Part shown: positions 25,667 to 34,324 of the stretch, one piece after another
Layout: the number at the start of each line of letters is the position of its first letter
How positions within the stretch are numbered: position 1 is the stretch's first letter
DNA from: RH-AL1 sp964235705
Lineage (GTDB): Bacteria > Pseudomonadota > Alphaproteobacteria > Rhizobiales > Beijerinckiaceae
Reading direction: 5' to 3'
DNA length: 64,000 bases
Assembly (NCBI GenBank): GCA_964235705.1
Contig: CAXSDP010000006.1
Coordinates: 38,435-102,434 of the forward strand
Translations under genes and position numbers: made by a program
Notes under the pieces: generated by a model
The model's input: the letters and a program-made list of their open reading frames with translations, nothing else
Told to the model about the DNA's origin: nothing
Databases searched by the model: none

Positions 25667-27037
25667 TCAGGCGGCGGCGGCGGTCACCCGATTACGGCCG
25701 GCCTCCTTCGACCGGTAAAGCGCCGTGTCGGCCCGTCGCATCAGCGGTTCGGCGCCGCTCGACCCGTCGCGGGAGGCCAGCCCGATCGACACGGTGACGC
25801 GCAGCGGCGGTCGATCCGGTGCGTAGGTGAAGAGGTCGCTCTCGATCACCGAGCGGACGCGCTCGGCGATCTTGGTTCCGACCTCCATCGCCGTGTCCGG
25901 CATGACCACGGCGAACTCTTCCCCGCCCAGGCGACACACCATGTCGCTCGCCCGGATGGTGCGCCTGACGCGGGCGGCGAACGACTTCAGGATCTGGTCC
26001 CCGGCATCGTGACCGTAACTGTCGTTGACGTGCTTGAAGTGGTCGATGTCGAGGACCATCAGGCACAGCGGCTTGCCGGCGCGCGCCGCCTGCGCCACCG
26101 ACACGGGGAAGTTGGTGTCGAAGAAGCGCCGGTTGTGAAGCCCGGTCAGCGTGTCCACGACCGCCATCTCGATGGAGGCCTGGACGCTGTCGCGCAGGCC
26201 GTCGGCGTAGCGTTTGCGCCGCAACTGGGTGCGCGCGCGCGCGAGCAGTTCGTTGCGGTCGATCGGTCGGAGCAGGTAGTCGTTGATGCCCAGGTCGAGA
26301 CCGCGCAGCACGCGGGCTCGGTCTTCGGGCTCGGCGATGATCAGGATCGGCACGTGGCGGGTCCGCTCGAGGGATCGGAACTGCGAACAAAGCCGCAGTC
26401 CATCGTGGGCCTGGAGCCCGAGCGAGACGACGAAGAGGTCGTAGCGGCCCTCCACGCCCTTGAACAAGGCTTCCTGCGGATCGGTCTCGACCTCCACCAC
26501 GTGAAGGGCGTCGAGGGCACCTTTCACGTGGGCCGCGGCCGACGCGCGATCCTCGATCAGCAGCACGTTGGCGCCGCGCACGTCATCCTGCATGGCGGCG
26601 AGCACGGGATCGGGCATGCCGAGGCTGGCCGAGGCGGAGGCGCGCGACCGAAGCTCGTCGAGCACCACCTTGAGCCGGGTCAGCGAGCGGACGCGCGCGG
26701 TCAACGCGATCTCGTCGATGGGCTTGATCAGGAAGTCGTCCGCGCCGGCGTCGAGGCCGCGGACGCGGTCGGCGGGTTGATCCAGCGCGGTCACGAGGAC
26801 CACCGGCAGGTGGTGGGTCCGAGGGTCGCGTTTCAACCGACGGCACGTCTCGAAACCGTCCAAGCCCGGCATCATCACGTCGAGCAGCACGATGTCGCAC
26901 TCACCCTGCGCGCAGATGGCGAGCGCCTCCAGGCCGCTCGACGCCGTCAGGACGTCGAAGTACTCCGCCGTGAGCCACGCTTCGAGGAGCTTCAGGTTCG
27001 GGGCGTAGTCGTCGACGATCAACACGCGCGCTGACAT
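25667..27037 (-). CDS. pleD: Response regulator / diguanylate cyclase PleD
   Basis: A 456-residue protein with two receiver domains and a GGDEF domain that makes cyclic di-GMP. Receiver 1 has the phospho-acceptor Asp53 (IVLLDVMMPG). Receiver 2 (residues ~155-275) is degenerate, reading VVSLGLQAHDG where the Asp would be, as in the Caulobacter protein, where it aids dimerisation. The cyclase domain has VLDIDHFKHVNDSYGH and the active-site GGEEF. The inhibitory I-site RASD lies five residues before GGEEF, so product feedback is expected. It follows divK by 10 bp in the conserved divK-pleD operon that controls polarity and cell-cycle development. Confidence 0.96.
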   Translation of the reverse strand: MSARVLIVDDYAPNLKLLEAWLTAEYFDVLTASSGLEALAICAQGECDIVLLDVMMPGLDGFETCRRLKRDPRTHHLPVVLVTALDQPADRVRGLDAGADDFLIKPIDEIALTARVRSLTRLKVVLDELRSRASASASLGMPDPVLAAMQDDVRGANVLLIEDRASAAAHVKGALDALHVVEVETDPQEALFKGVEGRYDLFVVSLGLQAHDGLRLCSQFRSLERTRHVPILIIAEPEDRARVLRGLDLGINDYLLRPIDRNELLARARTQLRRKRYADGLRDSVQASIEMAVVDTLTGLHNRRFFDTNFPVSVAQAARAGKPLCLMVLDIDHFKHVNDSYGHDAGDQILKSFAARVRRTIRASDMVCRLGGEEFAVVMPDTAMEVGTKIAERVRSVIESDLFTYAPDRPPLRVTVSIGLASRDGSSGAEPLMRRADTALYRSKEAGRNRVTAAAA

Positions 27038-27047
27038 GGAAACTCCA

Positions 27048-27422
27048 TCAATGGGCGTCGGACAGGTAATGACGGACGGTTTCCAAAAACTTGACGACCG
27101 AGATCGGCTTGGAGAGGTAGGCGTCGCATCCGCCCTGGCGGATCTTCTCCTCGTCGCCCTTCATCGCGAAAGCCGTGATGGCGATGATGGGGATGTGCTT
27201 CAGGTCCTCGTCGTTCTTGATCCACATGATGACCTGCAAGCCCGAAACCTCGGGGAGTTGGATGTCCATCAGGATCAGGTCGGGCCTGTGTCTGCGGGCG
27301 AGTTCGACGGCCTCGACGCCGCTGCGCGTCTGCAAGGTGCCGTAGCCGTGCGCCTCCAGCAGATCGTTGAACAGCTTCATGTTCAACTCGTTGTCTTCGA
27401 CGATGAGAACTGTTTTGGACAT
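27048..27422 (-). CDS. divK: Single-domain response regulator DivK
   Basis: A 124-residue stand-alone receiver that in Caulobacter and Brucella links the kinases PleC/DivJ to CtrA control. The ATG at 27422 gives MSKTVLIVEDNELNMKLFNDLLEAHGY, near-identical to known DivK. Acidic residues ED9-10, phospho-acceptor Asp53 (LILMDIQLPEVSG), Thr in AITAFAMKGD and Lys in YLSKPIS are all present. A TTG four codons upstream is less likely. First gene of the divK-pleD operon and divergent from DUF3572. No CtrA box of the form TTAA-N7-TTAA was found upstream. Confidence 0.97.
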   Translation of the reverse strand: MSKTVLIVEDNELNMKLFNDLLEAHGYGTLQTRSGVEAVELARRHRPDLILMDIQLPEVSGLQVIMWIKNDEDLKHIPIIAITAFAMKGDEEKIRQGGCDAYLSKPISVVKFLETVRHYLSDAH

Positions 27423-27551
27423 TGGTGAACTCAAGCCACGAGCGACATCGGTCTCGAACTCGCCTCTGTCCCCCGATGCATTCTCGACCTAAAGCATCAG
27501 TCTTGTACATGAGCCTAGGACGGACATGTTGACGAAAGGACAACCGGCACG

Positions 27552-27866
27552 GTGAAGAAGCCGCTTTCCCCTCCCGCCGTGAGGCCGCGCAACGCCACGG
27601 GGGACGAACTCGACCAGCTCTGCGCCGACGCCCTCGCCTATCTCGCGGAGGAGCCTTCGCGATTGGAGCGGTTCTTCGACCTGACGGGCCTGAGCGTCGC
27701 CACCCTGCGTCGAGCCGCCGCCGCCGACGGCTTCGTCGCCCAAGTCGTCGACTACCTGACGGCGGACGGCGCCCGCCTCCACGCCTTCGCGGCGGCCAAG
27801 GGATACGAGGTCACGACGATCGAGGCCATCCGGCTGGGATTGCTCCAGCGCGACGCCGAAGCGTGA
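27552..27866 (+). CDS. DUF3572 family protein
   Basis: A 104-residue soluble protein of the DUF3572 family. The signature is ADALAYLAEEPSRLERFFDLTGLSVATLRRAAAADGFVAQVVDYLTADGARLHAFA, which fills most of the protein. Function is unknown. The GTG start at 27552 fits the family length. The gene is divergent from divK, a neighbourhood repeated across Hyphomicrobiales, and converges on eipB. Confidence 0.85.
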   Translation: MKKPLSPPAVRPRNATGDELDQLCADALAYLAEEPSRLERFFDLTGLSVATLRRAAAADGFVAQVVDYLTADGARLHAFAAAKGYEVTTIEAIRLGLLQRDAEA

Positions 27867-27969
27867 AGCGATCAAGCCGCACCGGACGCGAACGTGTCCG
27901 TCGTGGAGCGCCCCGAGACCAACGGGCACGGCGGACCGGCACGGGACGGCGATCCCCGTCCCCCCGATC

Positions 27970-28878
27970 CTAGTCCTTGCACGCCCTCATCGGCAGCAGT
28001 TCGAGGCTGGTCATCTCCCCGCCCAGCACGAAGTCGCCGTAGTCGAAGCGGAGCGCCCGCGACACGCCGTTCTCGTAAAGCTCGAAGCCGAGCGTGTAGG
28101 CCGGTTCGCCGTCCTTCCGGCCTTCGTCGAAGTAGCTGATCGAGACCGGCCATCGGGTCATCGCGTCCATGGCGACGATGTGGGCGGCGCCCATGTCGTC
28201 GGCCGGGGTGGCCAACGGGCGACCGATGACGGTGGTGGTGTCGTAAACCTTCTTGCCGTCGTCGGAGCCGTCGAACACCTTCACGCTCAAGATGCGCTGA
28301 CCGGCTTTCGCGGCGGCGATGATCCGTTTCAGGTGGGCGGTGGGGAACAGCACTTGGTCGTCGACGTCCATCGTTTGCGCGCTCGGCTTCGAGAGCTGGA
28401 TGGCGAGCACGTCCTTCTTCTTGCTGGCGCGGCCATCGACCACGTCGGCCGCGCCTTCGTCGATGGCGGTCTTCACGTCGAAGGAGAAGCCCTTCTCGTC
28501 CCCGTCCTCGAACGTCGCCGACCGCATGTCGGAGATCCGCGTCGCACCTTCGGCGGGCTGCAGCTCGGTGACCTGCCGGAACACCTGGCTATAGCCATCG
28601 CAGGACGAGCCGGTGAACTCGTAGGAAACGCGACCGTTCGCGAAGGTCGGGCTCTTGGCGCCGGTCGATTTGAAGAGCGTGATCTTGTAGGCGGCGCGGT
28701 GGTCCGCGAGGGGCACCTGGGGCGCCCCCGCCGGGATGGTGGCGTTCGGCACGATCGCCGGACCTTCGGCGCGGCACGCGCCGACGTGGCACGCGAATCC
28801 CGTCGCGAGGAGCGCCGAAGCCATCAAACCTCGGATCTTGGGGGTCGCGGTCGCGGGGGCCGTCGCCTCACCGTTCAT
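27970..28878 (-). CDS. eipB: Cell-envelope integrity protein EipB (DUF1849)
   Basis: A 302-residue periplasmic protein. Brucella EipB is a beta-barrel-like protein needed for envelope integrity. The DUF1849 domain starts after a signal peptide (MASALLATGFACHVGACRAEG, residues ~19-40). It shows ADHRAAYKITLFKS, VSYEFTGSSCDGYSQVFRQVTEL, and ends LLPMRACKD; the two Cys (in SSCDG and RACKD) match the conserved disulphide. The start at 28878 is preceded by GAGGAA, but the start region is triplicated by a 16-bp repeat (28874-28913). An internal ATG at 28824 would also keep the signal peptide. Convergent with DUF3572. Confidence 0.88.
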   Translation of the reverse strand: MNGEATAPATATPKIRGLMASALLATGFACHVGACRAEGPAIVPNATIPAGAPQVPLADHRAAYKITLFKSTGAKSPTFANGRVSYEFTGSSCDGYSQVFRQVTELQPAEGATRISDMRSATFEDGDEKGFSFDVKTAIDEGAADVVDGRASKKKDVLAIQLSKPSAQTMDVDDQVLFPTAHLKRIIAAAKAGQRILSVKVFDGSDDGKKVYDTTTVIGRPLATPADDMGAAHIVAMDAMTRWPVSISYFDEGRKDGEPAYTLGFELYENGVSRALRFDYGDFVLGGEMTSLELLPMRACKD

Positions 28879-28913
28879 GGTTCCTCACATTCATGGTCCT
28901 TCACGTTCATGGC
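28874..28913 (-). repeat. 16-bp repeat triplicating the eipB ribosome-binding site and start codon
   Basis: On the minus strand CATGAAYGTGARGRAC is repeated so that ATG codons fall at 28910, 28894 and 28878, exactly 16 bp apart and in three different frames. The first opens an 11-codon frame whose TGA overlaps the eipB ATG (ATGA). The second opens an 8-codon frame that ends inside eipB. Each of the last two ATGs is preceded by a purine-rich Shine-Dalgarno-like sequence. The arrangement could couple or dampen eipB translation. Confidence 0.85.
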
Positions 28914-29181
28914 TCATCCGTCCGCCACCGATACGCGAGCCTTGTCGAACCGCGATGGCTAAATTGCGGACCGGCCCGGCCGCGCGACGAGCCGTCGCCT
29001 CAAGCGCGACCGCCGTCAAGCGCGCAGGTGTTCGTGGGCGGCGGTGGGCGCGGCCCCGCACGCGGCCTTGCGCTCCGCCGCGCGATCCGCGAAGAGCAGC
29101 CCCAGGTCCACCAACCTACGTCCGCCAACCCACGTCCGCCATCCGCTGACGCGGGGGCGGTTCAACCGTGAGCGTGATCGC
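28914..29181. other. Divergent intergenic region between eipB and ridA
   Basis: No gene seen. It contains a near-perfect 14-bp tandem repeat, CCAACCTACGTCCG at 29111-29124 and CCAACCCACGTCCG at 29125-29138, with a partial third copy. This lies about 45-70 bp before the ridA start, where a promoter or operator would be expected. No clear -35/-10 pair was recognised. Confidence 0.45.
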
Positions 29182-29652
29182 ATGACCGTCATCGAAGGCC
29201 GCCTGACATCCCTGGGGATCACGCTTCCGATCCCGGCCGTGCCGGTCGCGAACTACGTGGGGGCGGTGATCGCCGGCCCGCTCCTCGTGGTCTCCGGCCA
29301 GCTCGCGCTGGGGCCCGACGGGACCATCGCACCAGAGCACAAGGGTAAGATCGGCGACACCGTTTCGCCGGAGGCGGCGGCCGCTGCCGCGCGGATCTGC
29401 GCGATCAACGTCCTCGCGCAGGCGAAGGCGGCGCTCGGCGACCTCGACCGCATCGAGCGCTGCGTGCGCCTCGGCGGCTTCATGAACACCGCGATGGGGT
29501 TCCACGCCATCGCGCCCATCATGAACGGCGCGTCCGACCTCATGGTCGACGTGCTGGGAGACAAGGGCCGCCACGCCCGCTCCACCATCGGCGTCGCCGC
29601 CGTACCCCTCGACTCGGCCGTCGAAGTCGAAGCCATCTTCGCCATCCGGTGA
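29182..29652 (+). CDS. RidA family protein (YjgF/YER057c/UK114)
   Basis: A 156-residue member of the larger RidA subgroup. RidA proteins hydrolyse reactive enamine/imine intermediates. Visible are GITLPIPAVPVANYVGAVIAGPLLVVSGQLAL, the middle AARICAINVLAQAKAALGDLDRIERCVRLGGFMNT, and the C-terminal GRHARSTIGVAAVPLDSAVEVEAIFAI, with the Arg (HARS) that binds the substrate carboxylate. The ATG at 29182 fits the family start. It overlaps the following phosphodiesterase gene by 4 bases (GTGA), so the pair is probably one operon. Confidence 0.93.
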   Translation: MTVIEGRLTSLGITLPIPAVPVANYVGAVIAGPLLVVSGQLALGPDGTIAPEHKGKIGDTVSPEAAAAAARICAINVLAQAKAALGDLDRIERCVRLGGFMNTAMGFHAIAPIMNGASDLMVDVLGDKGRHARSTIGVAAVPLDSAVEVEAIFAIR

Positions 29653-30338
29653 GGGAGCGGGATGTCGCCCCGCTCGTCGCGCGGCCGATCGCCCACCGCG
29701 GCCTACACGCCTGCGGGGGTGACGGCCCGGTCGAGAACTCGCTATCGGCGGCGCTGGCGGCGGTCGGACGTGGCTTCGCGATCGAGTGTGACGTGCGCCT
29801 TTCCCGCGACGGCGAGGCGATGGTGTTCCACGACGACCGCCTCGCGCGGCTGACAGGCGCCCCCGGCGTGCTCGCCGACCACGATGCCGCCACCCTGGGC
29901 ACCCTGCGCCTCGCGCGCACGGCCGACCGCATCCCCACCCTGACGGCCTTCCTCGCGGCGGTCGATGGCCGGGTTCCGGTGTTCATCGAGATGAAGGGTG
30001 TCGGGGACACCGCGCGTGACGCGTTGCTCGCGGAGAGGGTGCTCGTCGTCATCGGCGGTGCGGCCACGCTCCTCGCCCTGGAAAGCTTCGATCCGTTCCT
30101 GGTCGACCGCTGCGCCGCCGCGCCCTGCCCGGTCGGCCTGGTCGGACCGGGCGAGGATGGCCCGCCACCGCGACGTGTCGACTTCGTGTCCTGGTCGATC
30201 GACGACCTTCCGCCCACCGGTCACCCCGGGCTTCCCCTGACGGCCTGGACGGTGCGCACGCGTGAGCAGGAAACGCTGGCCCGTGCCAACGGCGCCCAGA
30301 TCGTCTTCGAAGGGTTCGCCCCGTCAAGCCCGCGTTAA
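29649..30338 (+). CDS. Glycerophosphodiester phosphodiesterase
   Basis: A 229-residue cytoplasmic GDPD enzyme that splits glycerophosphodiesters into glycerol 3-phosphate and an alcohol. Catalytic motifs are complete: IAHRGLH, ENSLSAALAA, IECDVRLSRDGEAMVFHD and, near the C-terminus, LPLTAWTVRT. There is no signal peptide, so it resembles UgpQ more than periplasmic GlpQ. The GTG start overlaps the ridA stop, giving translational coupling. Its job may be to recycle phospholipid head groups. Confidence 0.93.
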   Translation: MRERDVAPLVARPIAHRGLHACGGDGPVENSLSAALAAVGRGFAIECDVRLSRDGEAMVFHDDRLARLTGAPGVLADHDAATLGTLRLARTADRIPTLTAFLAAVDGRVPVFIEMKGVGDTARDALLAERVLVVIGGAATLLALESFDPFLVDRCAAAPCPVGLVGPGEDGPPPRRVDFVSWSIDDLPPTGHPGLPLTAWTVRTREQETLARANGAQIVFEGFAPSSPR

Positions 30339-30416
30339 GCGCGATCGCGGATTTCATCGATGATCGCCGCGCGGCGGTGGCGGGGATGTGGGATGATGCC
30401 TCGTGGGGAAACGGCG

Positions 30417-30668
30417 ATGATGAAGCGGATGGTCCTGGTTGTGTCGCTCTGCGCGGCGGTGGGGGTGCAGGTCGGGCAGGCGTTGGCGCAGGATTATCCG
30501 GGATACCCCGCGCCGACGCCCGGCTACCCCTTCCAGCGTTCGTTCCTTACCGGGCGGGCGGTTCTCATCCCGCCCTACCGGCATCCGTTCCCCGTTCGCG
30601 TCTACACGACCCCGCCGACGCAGCCCTACTACAACGTGCCGCCCTACGCCGTCGTCGCCCCCTACTGA
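30417..30668 (+). CDS. Small exported Pro/Tyr-rich protein
   Basis: An 83-residue protein with a clear signal peptide (MMKRMVLVVSLCAAVGVQVGQALAQ) and a mature part of about 58 residues very rich in Pro and Tyr (DYPGYPAPTPGYP..., PPTQPYYNVPPY). No cysteine is left in the mature part. No family was recognised. The ATG at 30417 follows GGGGAAA; the frame is open further upstream to 30360 but without a signal-peptide-like lead. It is probably periplasmic or surface-associated. Convergent with the 2H phosphoesterase gene 9 bp away. Confidence 0.65.
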   Translation: MMKRMVLVVSLCAAVGVQVGQALAQDYPGYPAPTPGYPFQRSFLTGRAVLIPPYRHPFPVRVYTTPPTQPYYNVPPYAVVAPY

Positions 30669-30676
30669 GATCAGCC

Positions 30677-31219
30677 CTAATGGGACGGTGACGCGCCGAC
30701 AGCGGCGTCGGCGAAGAGGCAGGTCGCGACGCGTTCCCACGGTCCGCCGAGGTATCGCCAGATCGCGATGCCCTCGACCTGGCAGGGGGGCGGCTCCACG
30801 CCCGCCATGGCGGCCAGCAGCGCGCGGGCGGCGTCCGCTTCAACCTTGTTCTGTATCGTGACGTGGGGCTTGAAGCCCTGTCGGTCCTGCGGCGTCAGCC
30901 AGGCCGCCCACCCTTTCGCGAGGGTGCCGCGCAGGGTCGCGAGTTCGTCCGACTCGTAGGCCAGCGCCACGCCACGCCCGAGCGAGCGAGCGGCAAGCGG
31001 GCGCAGCGCGAAGGCACGGGTCCGTTCCGCGAGGGCTCGCACGGTCGCCACGACATCGGGCTCCTCCTCCCCCGGCAGATGGTGGAACAGGCTGACGTGC
31101 GCGGGGATCTTGTTGAGCTTCGCGGGGAAATGGCGGCGCCGCAATCCGTCGAGCACCGCGAAGGACGCGTCGTCCAGATGCGCCGTCACGATGAGCGGCG
31201 GCCGCTCCGCCGACATCAT
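30677..31219 (-). CDS. 2'-5' RNA ligase / 2H phosphoesterase family protein
   Basis: A 180-residue member of the 2H phosphoesterase superfamily. Two H-x-S/T-x motifs are visible: HVSLFH near residue 41 and HVTIQ near residue 119, the paired histidines of the active site. Family members hydrolyse 2',5' or cyclic phosphodiester bonds; the substrate here is unknown. The start is MMSAERPPLIVTAHLD. It is followed upstream on the same strand by a small lipoprotein gene about 100 bp away. Confidence 0.85.
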   Translation of the reverse strand: MMSAERPPLIVTAHLDDASFAVLDGLRRRHFPAKLNKIPAHVSLFHHLPGEEEPDVVATVRALAERTRAFALRPLAARSLGRGVALAYESDELATLRGTLAKGWAAWLTPQDRQGFKPHVTIQNKVEADAARALLAAMAGVEPPPCQVEGIAIWRYLGGPWERVATCLFADAAVGASPSH

Positions 31220-31325
31220 CGGTCCGCCTCGCGCGAGGGGTCCCGGCCAACCCCGTTCGCGCGGCTGGCTCCAGGGTGCCTGGCTCCCGCGCTCTTGTCT
31301 CCCACGCTCTTGGCTGCTGGGCGAC

Positions 31326-31472
31326 TCATTTGGCCGCCGGTTCGGCGTTGTCGCCGCAGGACGTCGGCAGGCTGGGTGTGTTGAGCGTGGCGCGGTGCCC
31401 GCACTTGTCGCAGCCCGCGACGGCGAGCCCGATCAACGCGGCGGCGAGGAGGGATGTGAGAGGACGGCGCAT
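31326..31472 (-). CDS. 48-residue lipoprotein
   Basis: A small lipoprotein, MRRPLTSLLAAALIGLAVAGC..., whose lipobox LAVAGC places the lipidated Cys at residue 21. The mature part of 28 residues (CDKCGHRATLNTPSLPTSCG...) carries three cysteines (21, 24, 39). AAGGAA and GGAG lie just before the ATG at 31472, and the TGA is at 31326-31328. Similar short lipoproteins with CDKCG and a later S-C occur in Hyphomicrobiales, but no function is known to me. Divergent from the PilZ gene, with about 105 bp between. It is too short for most gene finders. Confidence 0.72.
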   Translation of the reverse strand: MRRPLTSLLAAALIGLAVAGCDKCGHRATLNTPSLPTSCGDNAEPAAK

Positions 31473-31578
31473 GCACTCCGGTTCCTTAACGTCAACCTGG
31501 TGATTTCGGGACGAGGTCTTCGCCGTCGCTTAACGGACCCCTGCTAGCCTAGCATCGAACGCACGCGAGGATCAGGCC

Positions 31579-31965
31579 ATGATGATGGTTGAGGCTAGGC
31601 AAGGTGAACGGGTGCGCGCGCTGCTACGCGCACGCATCATCTTCAACAATCAGAACTCCACGATCGATTGCACCATCAAGAACATCTCCACGTCGGGCGC
31701 CAAGATCGAGCTGAGCAACAGCGCCAGCGTGCCGGCGGAGTTCGACCTCGAAGTGCCCCAGCGCGGCCGGACCTATCGCGCCCGCATCGTTTGGCGCGAC
31801 GCGTCGGCACTGGGGGTCACCTTCGTCGAGGACGCCGCGGCGAAGCAACCGGGGGAAACGAACCTCGAGCGCCTCAAGACGGAGAATCGCCACCTGAAGG
31901 CGGTTGTCGCCACGCTCACCAAGCGGCTGGAGGATCTTGGCCAGGACGTGAGCTCGGGAGGTTGA
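31579..31965 (+). CDS. PilZ-domain protein with C-terminal coiled coil
   Basis: A 128-residue protein with one PilZ domain (residues ~8-95), which in many proteins binds cyclic di-GMP. The two motif parts are ERVRALLRARI (RxxxR-like) and NISTSGAKIEL (D/N-x-S-x-x-G). A helix of about 30 residues (ETNLERLKTENRHLKAVVATLTKRLEDL) follows and should form a coiled coil. The start is one of three ATGs in a row (MMMVEARQGE). No neighbouring partner was recognised; pleD elsewhere in the window could supply c-di-GMP. Confidence 0.87.
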   Translation: MMMVEARQGERVRALLRARIIFNNQNSTIDCTIKNISTSGAKIELSNSASVPAEFDLEVPQRGRTYRARIVWRDASALGVTFVEDAAAKQPGETNLERLKTENRHLKAVVATLTKRLEDLGQDVSSGG

Positions 31966-31981
31966 GGCCTCGGGCAAAGCC

Positions 31982-32665
<684 letters not shown>

Positions 32666-32689
32666 CGGATGCGGCTCATCGAGGACGGC

Positions 32690-34006
32690 TCATCCGTAGC
32701 GCAACGCTTCGACCGGATCGAGGCGCGCCGCCCGCCACGACGGGTACAGCGTCGCCAGGACCGAGAGGCCCATGGTCATGCAGACCACCGTCACCACGTC
32801 GGTCGGGTCGACCACGGACGGCAGCCGCGACAGGAAATAGAGTTCCGCCGGGAACAGGTTGGCGTGCAGCAGCGAGTTCAGCCCGCTGCGGATCGCCTCG
32901 ACATTCTCGGCGATGACGAGACCGAGCGCGAAGCCGGCGAACGTCCCCGACAGCCCGATCGAGGTGCCGGTGATGAGGAAGATGCGCATGATCGACCCGC
33001 GCGAGGCCCCCATGGTGCGCAGGATCGCGATGTCGGGCCCCTTGTCCTTCACAAGCATGATCAGGCCGGAGATGATGTTGAGGGCCGCCACCAGCACGAT
33101 CAGCGTGACGATGACGAACATGACGTTGCGCTCGACCTTGAGCGCGTCGAAGAAGGTTTTGTTGCGCTCGCGCCAGTCCGTCATGATCATCGGACGCGTC
33201 GAGGCGAGGTCGATCGCCTGGCGCACCTCGTCGATCCGCTCCGGGTTGCGCAGGAACAGCTCGACGACCGTCGCCTCGTTGTCGTGGTTGAAGAAGGCCT
33301 GCGCCTCCGGCAGCGGCATGTAGACGAACAGATTGTCGAACTGCGCCATGCCGATCTGGAAGATGGCCCGGACGGGATAGCTCTTGATGCGCGGCGCCAC
33401 CCCGAAGGGCGTTGCCGCCCCCTTGGCGGTCAGGATGGTGATGCTGTCGCCAACCCGCAGGCTGAGGCTTTCCGCGAGCCCCTGCCCGATCGCCACCCCG
33501 TCCGAGCGGTCGAAGCCATCGAGCGTGCCGGCCTTTACGTGTCCGGCGATGCCCGGCAGCACCTTGAGGTCCCCCTCGTGGATGCCGCGCACCAGCGCGC
33601 CGGCCTGGTTGAACTGCGAGGACACGCCGGCCGCGCCCTCCACCATGGGGATGGCGAGCTCGACGCCGTGCACGCGCTTCACCTCGGCGACCACGTGGTC
33701 GTAATCGGTCAGCGGCGTGTCGGCGGCCTGGAGGAAGATGTGGCCGTTCACGCCGATGATCTTGTCGAGCAATTCCTTGTGGAAGCCGTTCATCACCGAC
33801 ATGACGACGATCAGGGCGGCGACGCCCACCGTGATGCCGAGGAACGAGATGAGGGCGATGACCGAGACGAAGCCCGATTGCCGCCGCGCCCGCAGGTAAC
33901 GCCCGGCGATCATCCACTCGAAGGCCGTGAACGGCCGCGTCGAGCGCCGTGCGCCGGCCGGCTGAGCCGCGTGCGCTGGCATCGACGAGGCGGACGATTG
34001 GGTCAT
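32690..34006 (-). CDS. lolC: Lipoprotein-releasing ABC transporter permease (LolC/LolE type)
   Basis: A 438-residue permease with four membrane helices: one near residue 50 (SVIALISFLGITVGVAALIVVMSVMNGF) and three in the C-terminal 170 residues. A large periplasmic domain lies between. FEWMIAGRYLRARRQSGFVSVIALISFLGI is a hallmark. Alphaproteobacteria usually have a single permease that works as a homodimer in place of LolC plus LolE, and only one is present here. It is followed by lolD. Start at 34006; the first ~25 residues are variable. Confidence 0.94.
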   Translation of the reverse strand: MTQSSASSMPAHAAQPAGARRSTRPFTAFEWMIAGRYLRARRQSGFVSVIALISFLGITVGVAALIVVMSVMNGFHKELLDKIIGVNGHIFLQAADTPLTDYDHVVAEVKRVHGVELAIPMVEGAAGVSSQFNQAGALVRGIHEGDLKVLPGIAGHVKAGTLDGFDRSDGVAIGQGLAESLSLRVGDSITILTAKGAATPFGVAPRIKSYPVRAIFQIGMAQFDNLFVYMPLPEAQAFFNHDNEATVVELFLRNPERIDEVRQAIDLASTRPMIMTDWRERNKTFFDALKVERNVMFVIVTLIVLVAALNIISGLIMLVKDKGPDIAILRTMGASRGSIMRIFLITGTSIGLSGTFAGFALGLVIAENVEAIRSGLNSLLHANLFPAELYFLSRLPSVVDPTDVVTVVCMTMGLSVLATLYPSWRAARLDPVEALRYG

Positions 34007-34324
34007 CGATTCGGGTTCGCCTTGTTACGCGCGCGAGTGGGGGATGTGATCACCGCGCGCTCACGGCGTCTAGTGTCCCACGAGTGCGGTCGCAATGAGG
34101 CTCGCTCGGCCGCGACGCGGTCGCAAGTCGGTGGTGAAGTTGGCTCCGTATCCGACCGGTCACGGGGACGCCTCGGCGTGTCTGACGAGGATGGAGGCCG
34201 TGCGGTTCTTGGCGACTCTTGGCGACGCCGAGCCGCGATTGATCATCGGTTAAGGAATGGGGATCGATGGTCCGGGAATGGACCGCCGGCGCCGGCGCGG
34301 GTGGTCCCCAGCCGGGGGAGCACG
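34007..34324. other. Divergent intergenic region between lolC and a small membrane protein gene
   Basis: About 320 bp with no gene seen. It holds a short imperfect direct repeat, CTTGGCGACT/CTTGGCGACG, near 34208-34227. Promoters for lolC (minus) and the 71-residue protein gene (plus) should lie here, but none was recognised with confidence. Confidence 0.45.

Noticed and set aside
26149..26400. Degenerate second receiver domain of PleD as a novelty
   Set aside because: Loss of the phospho-acceptor Asp in receiver 2 is a known property of PleD proteins.
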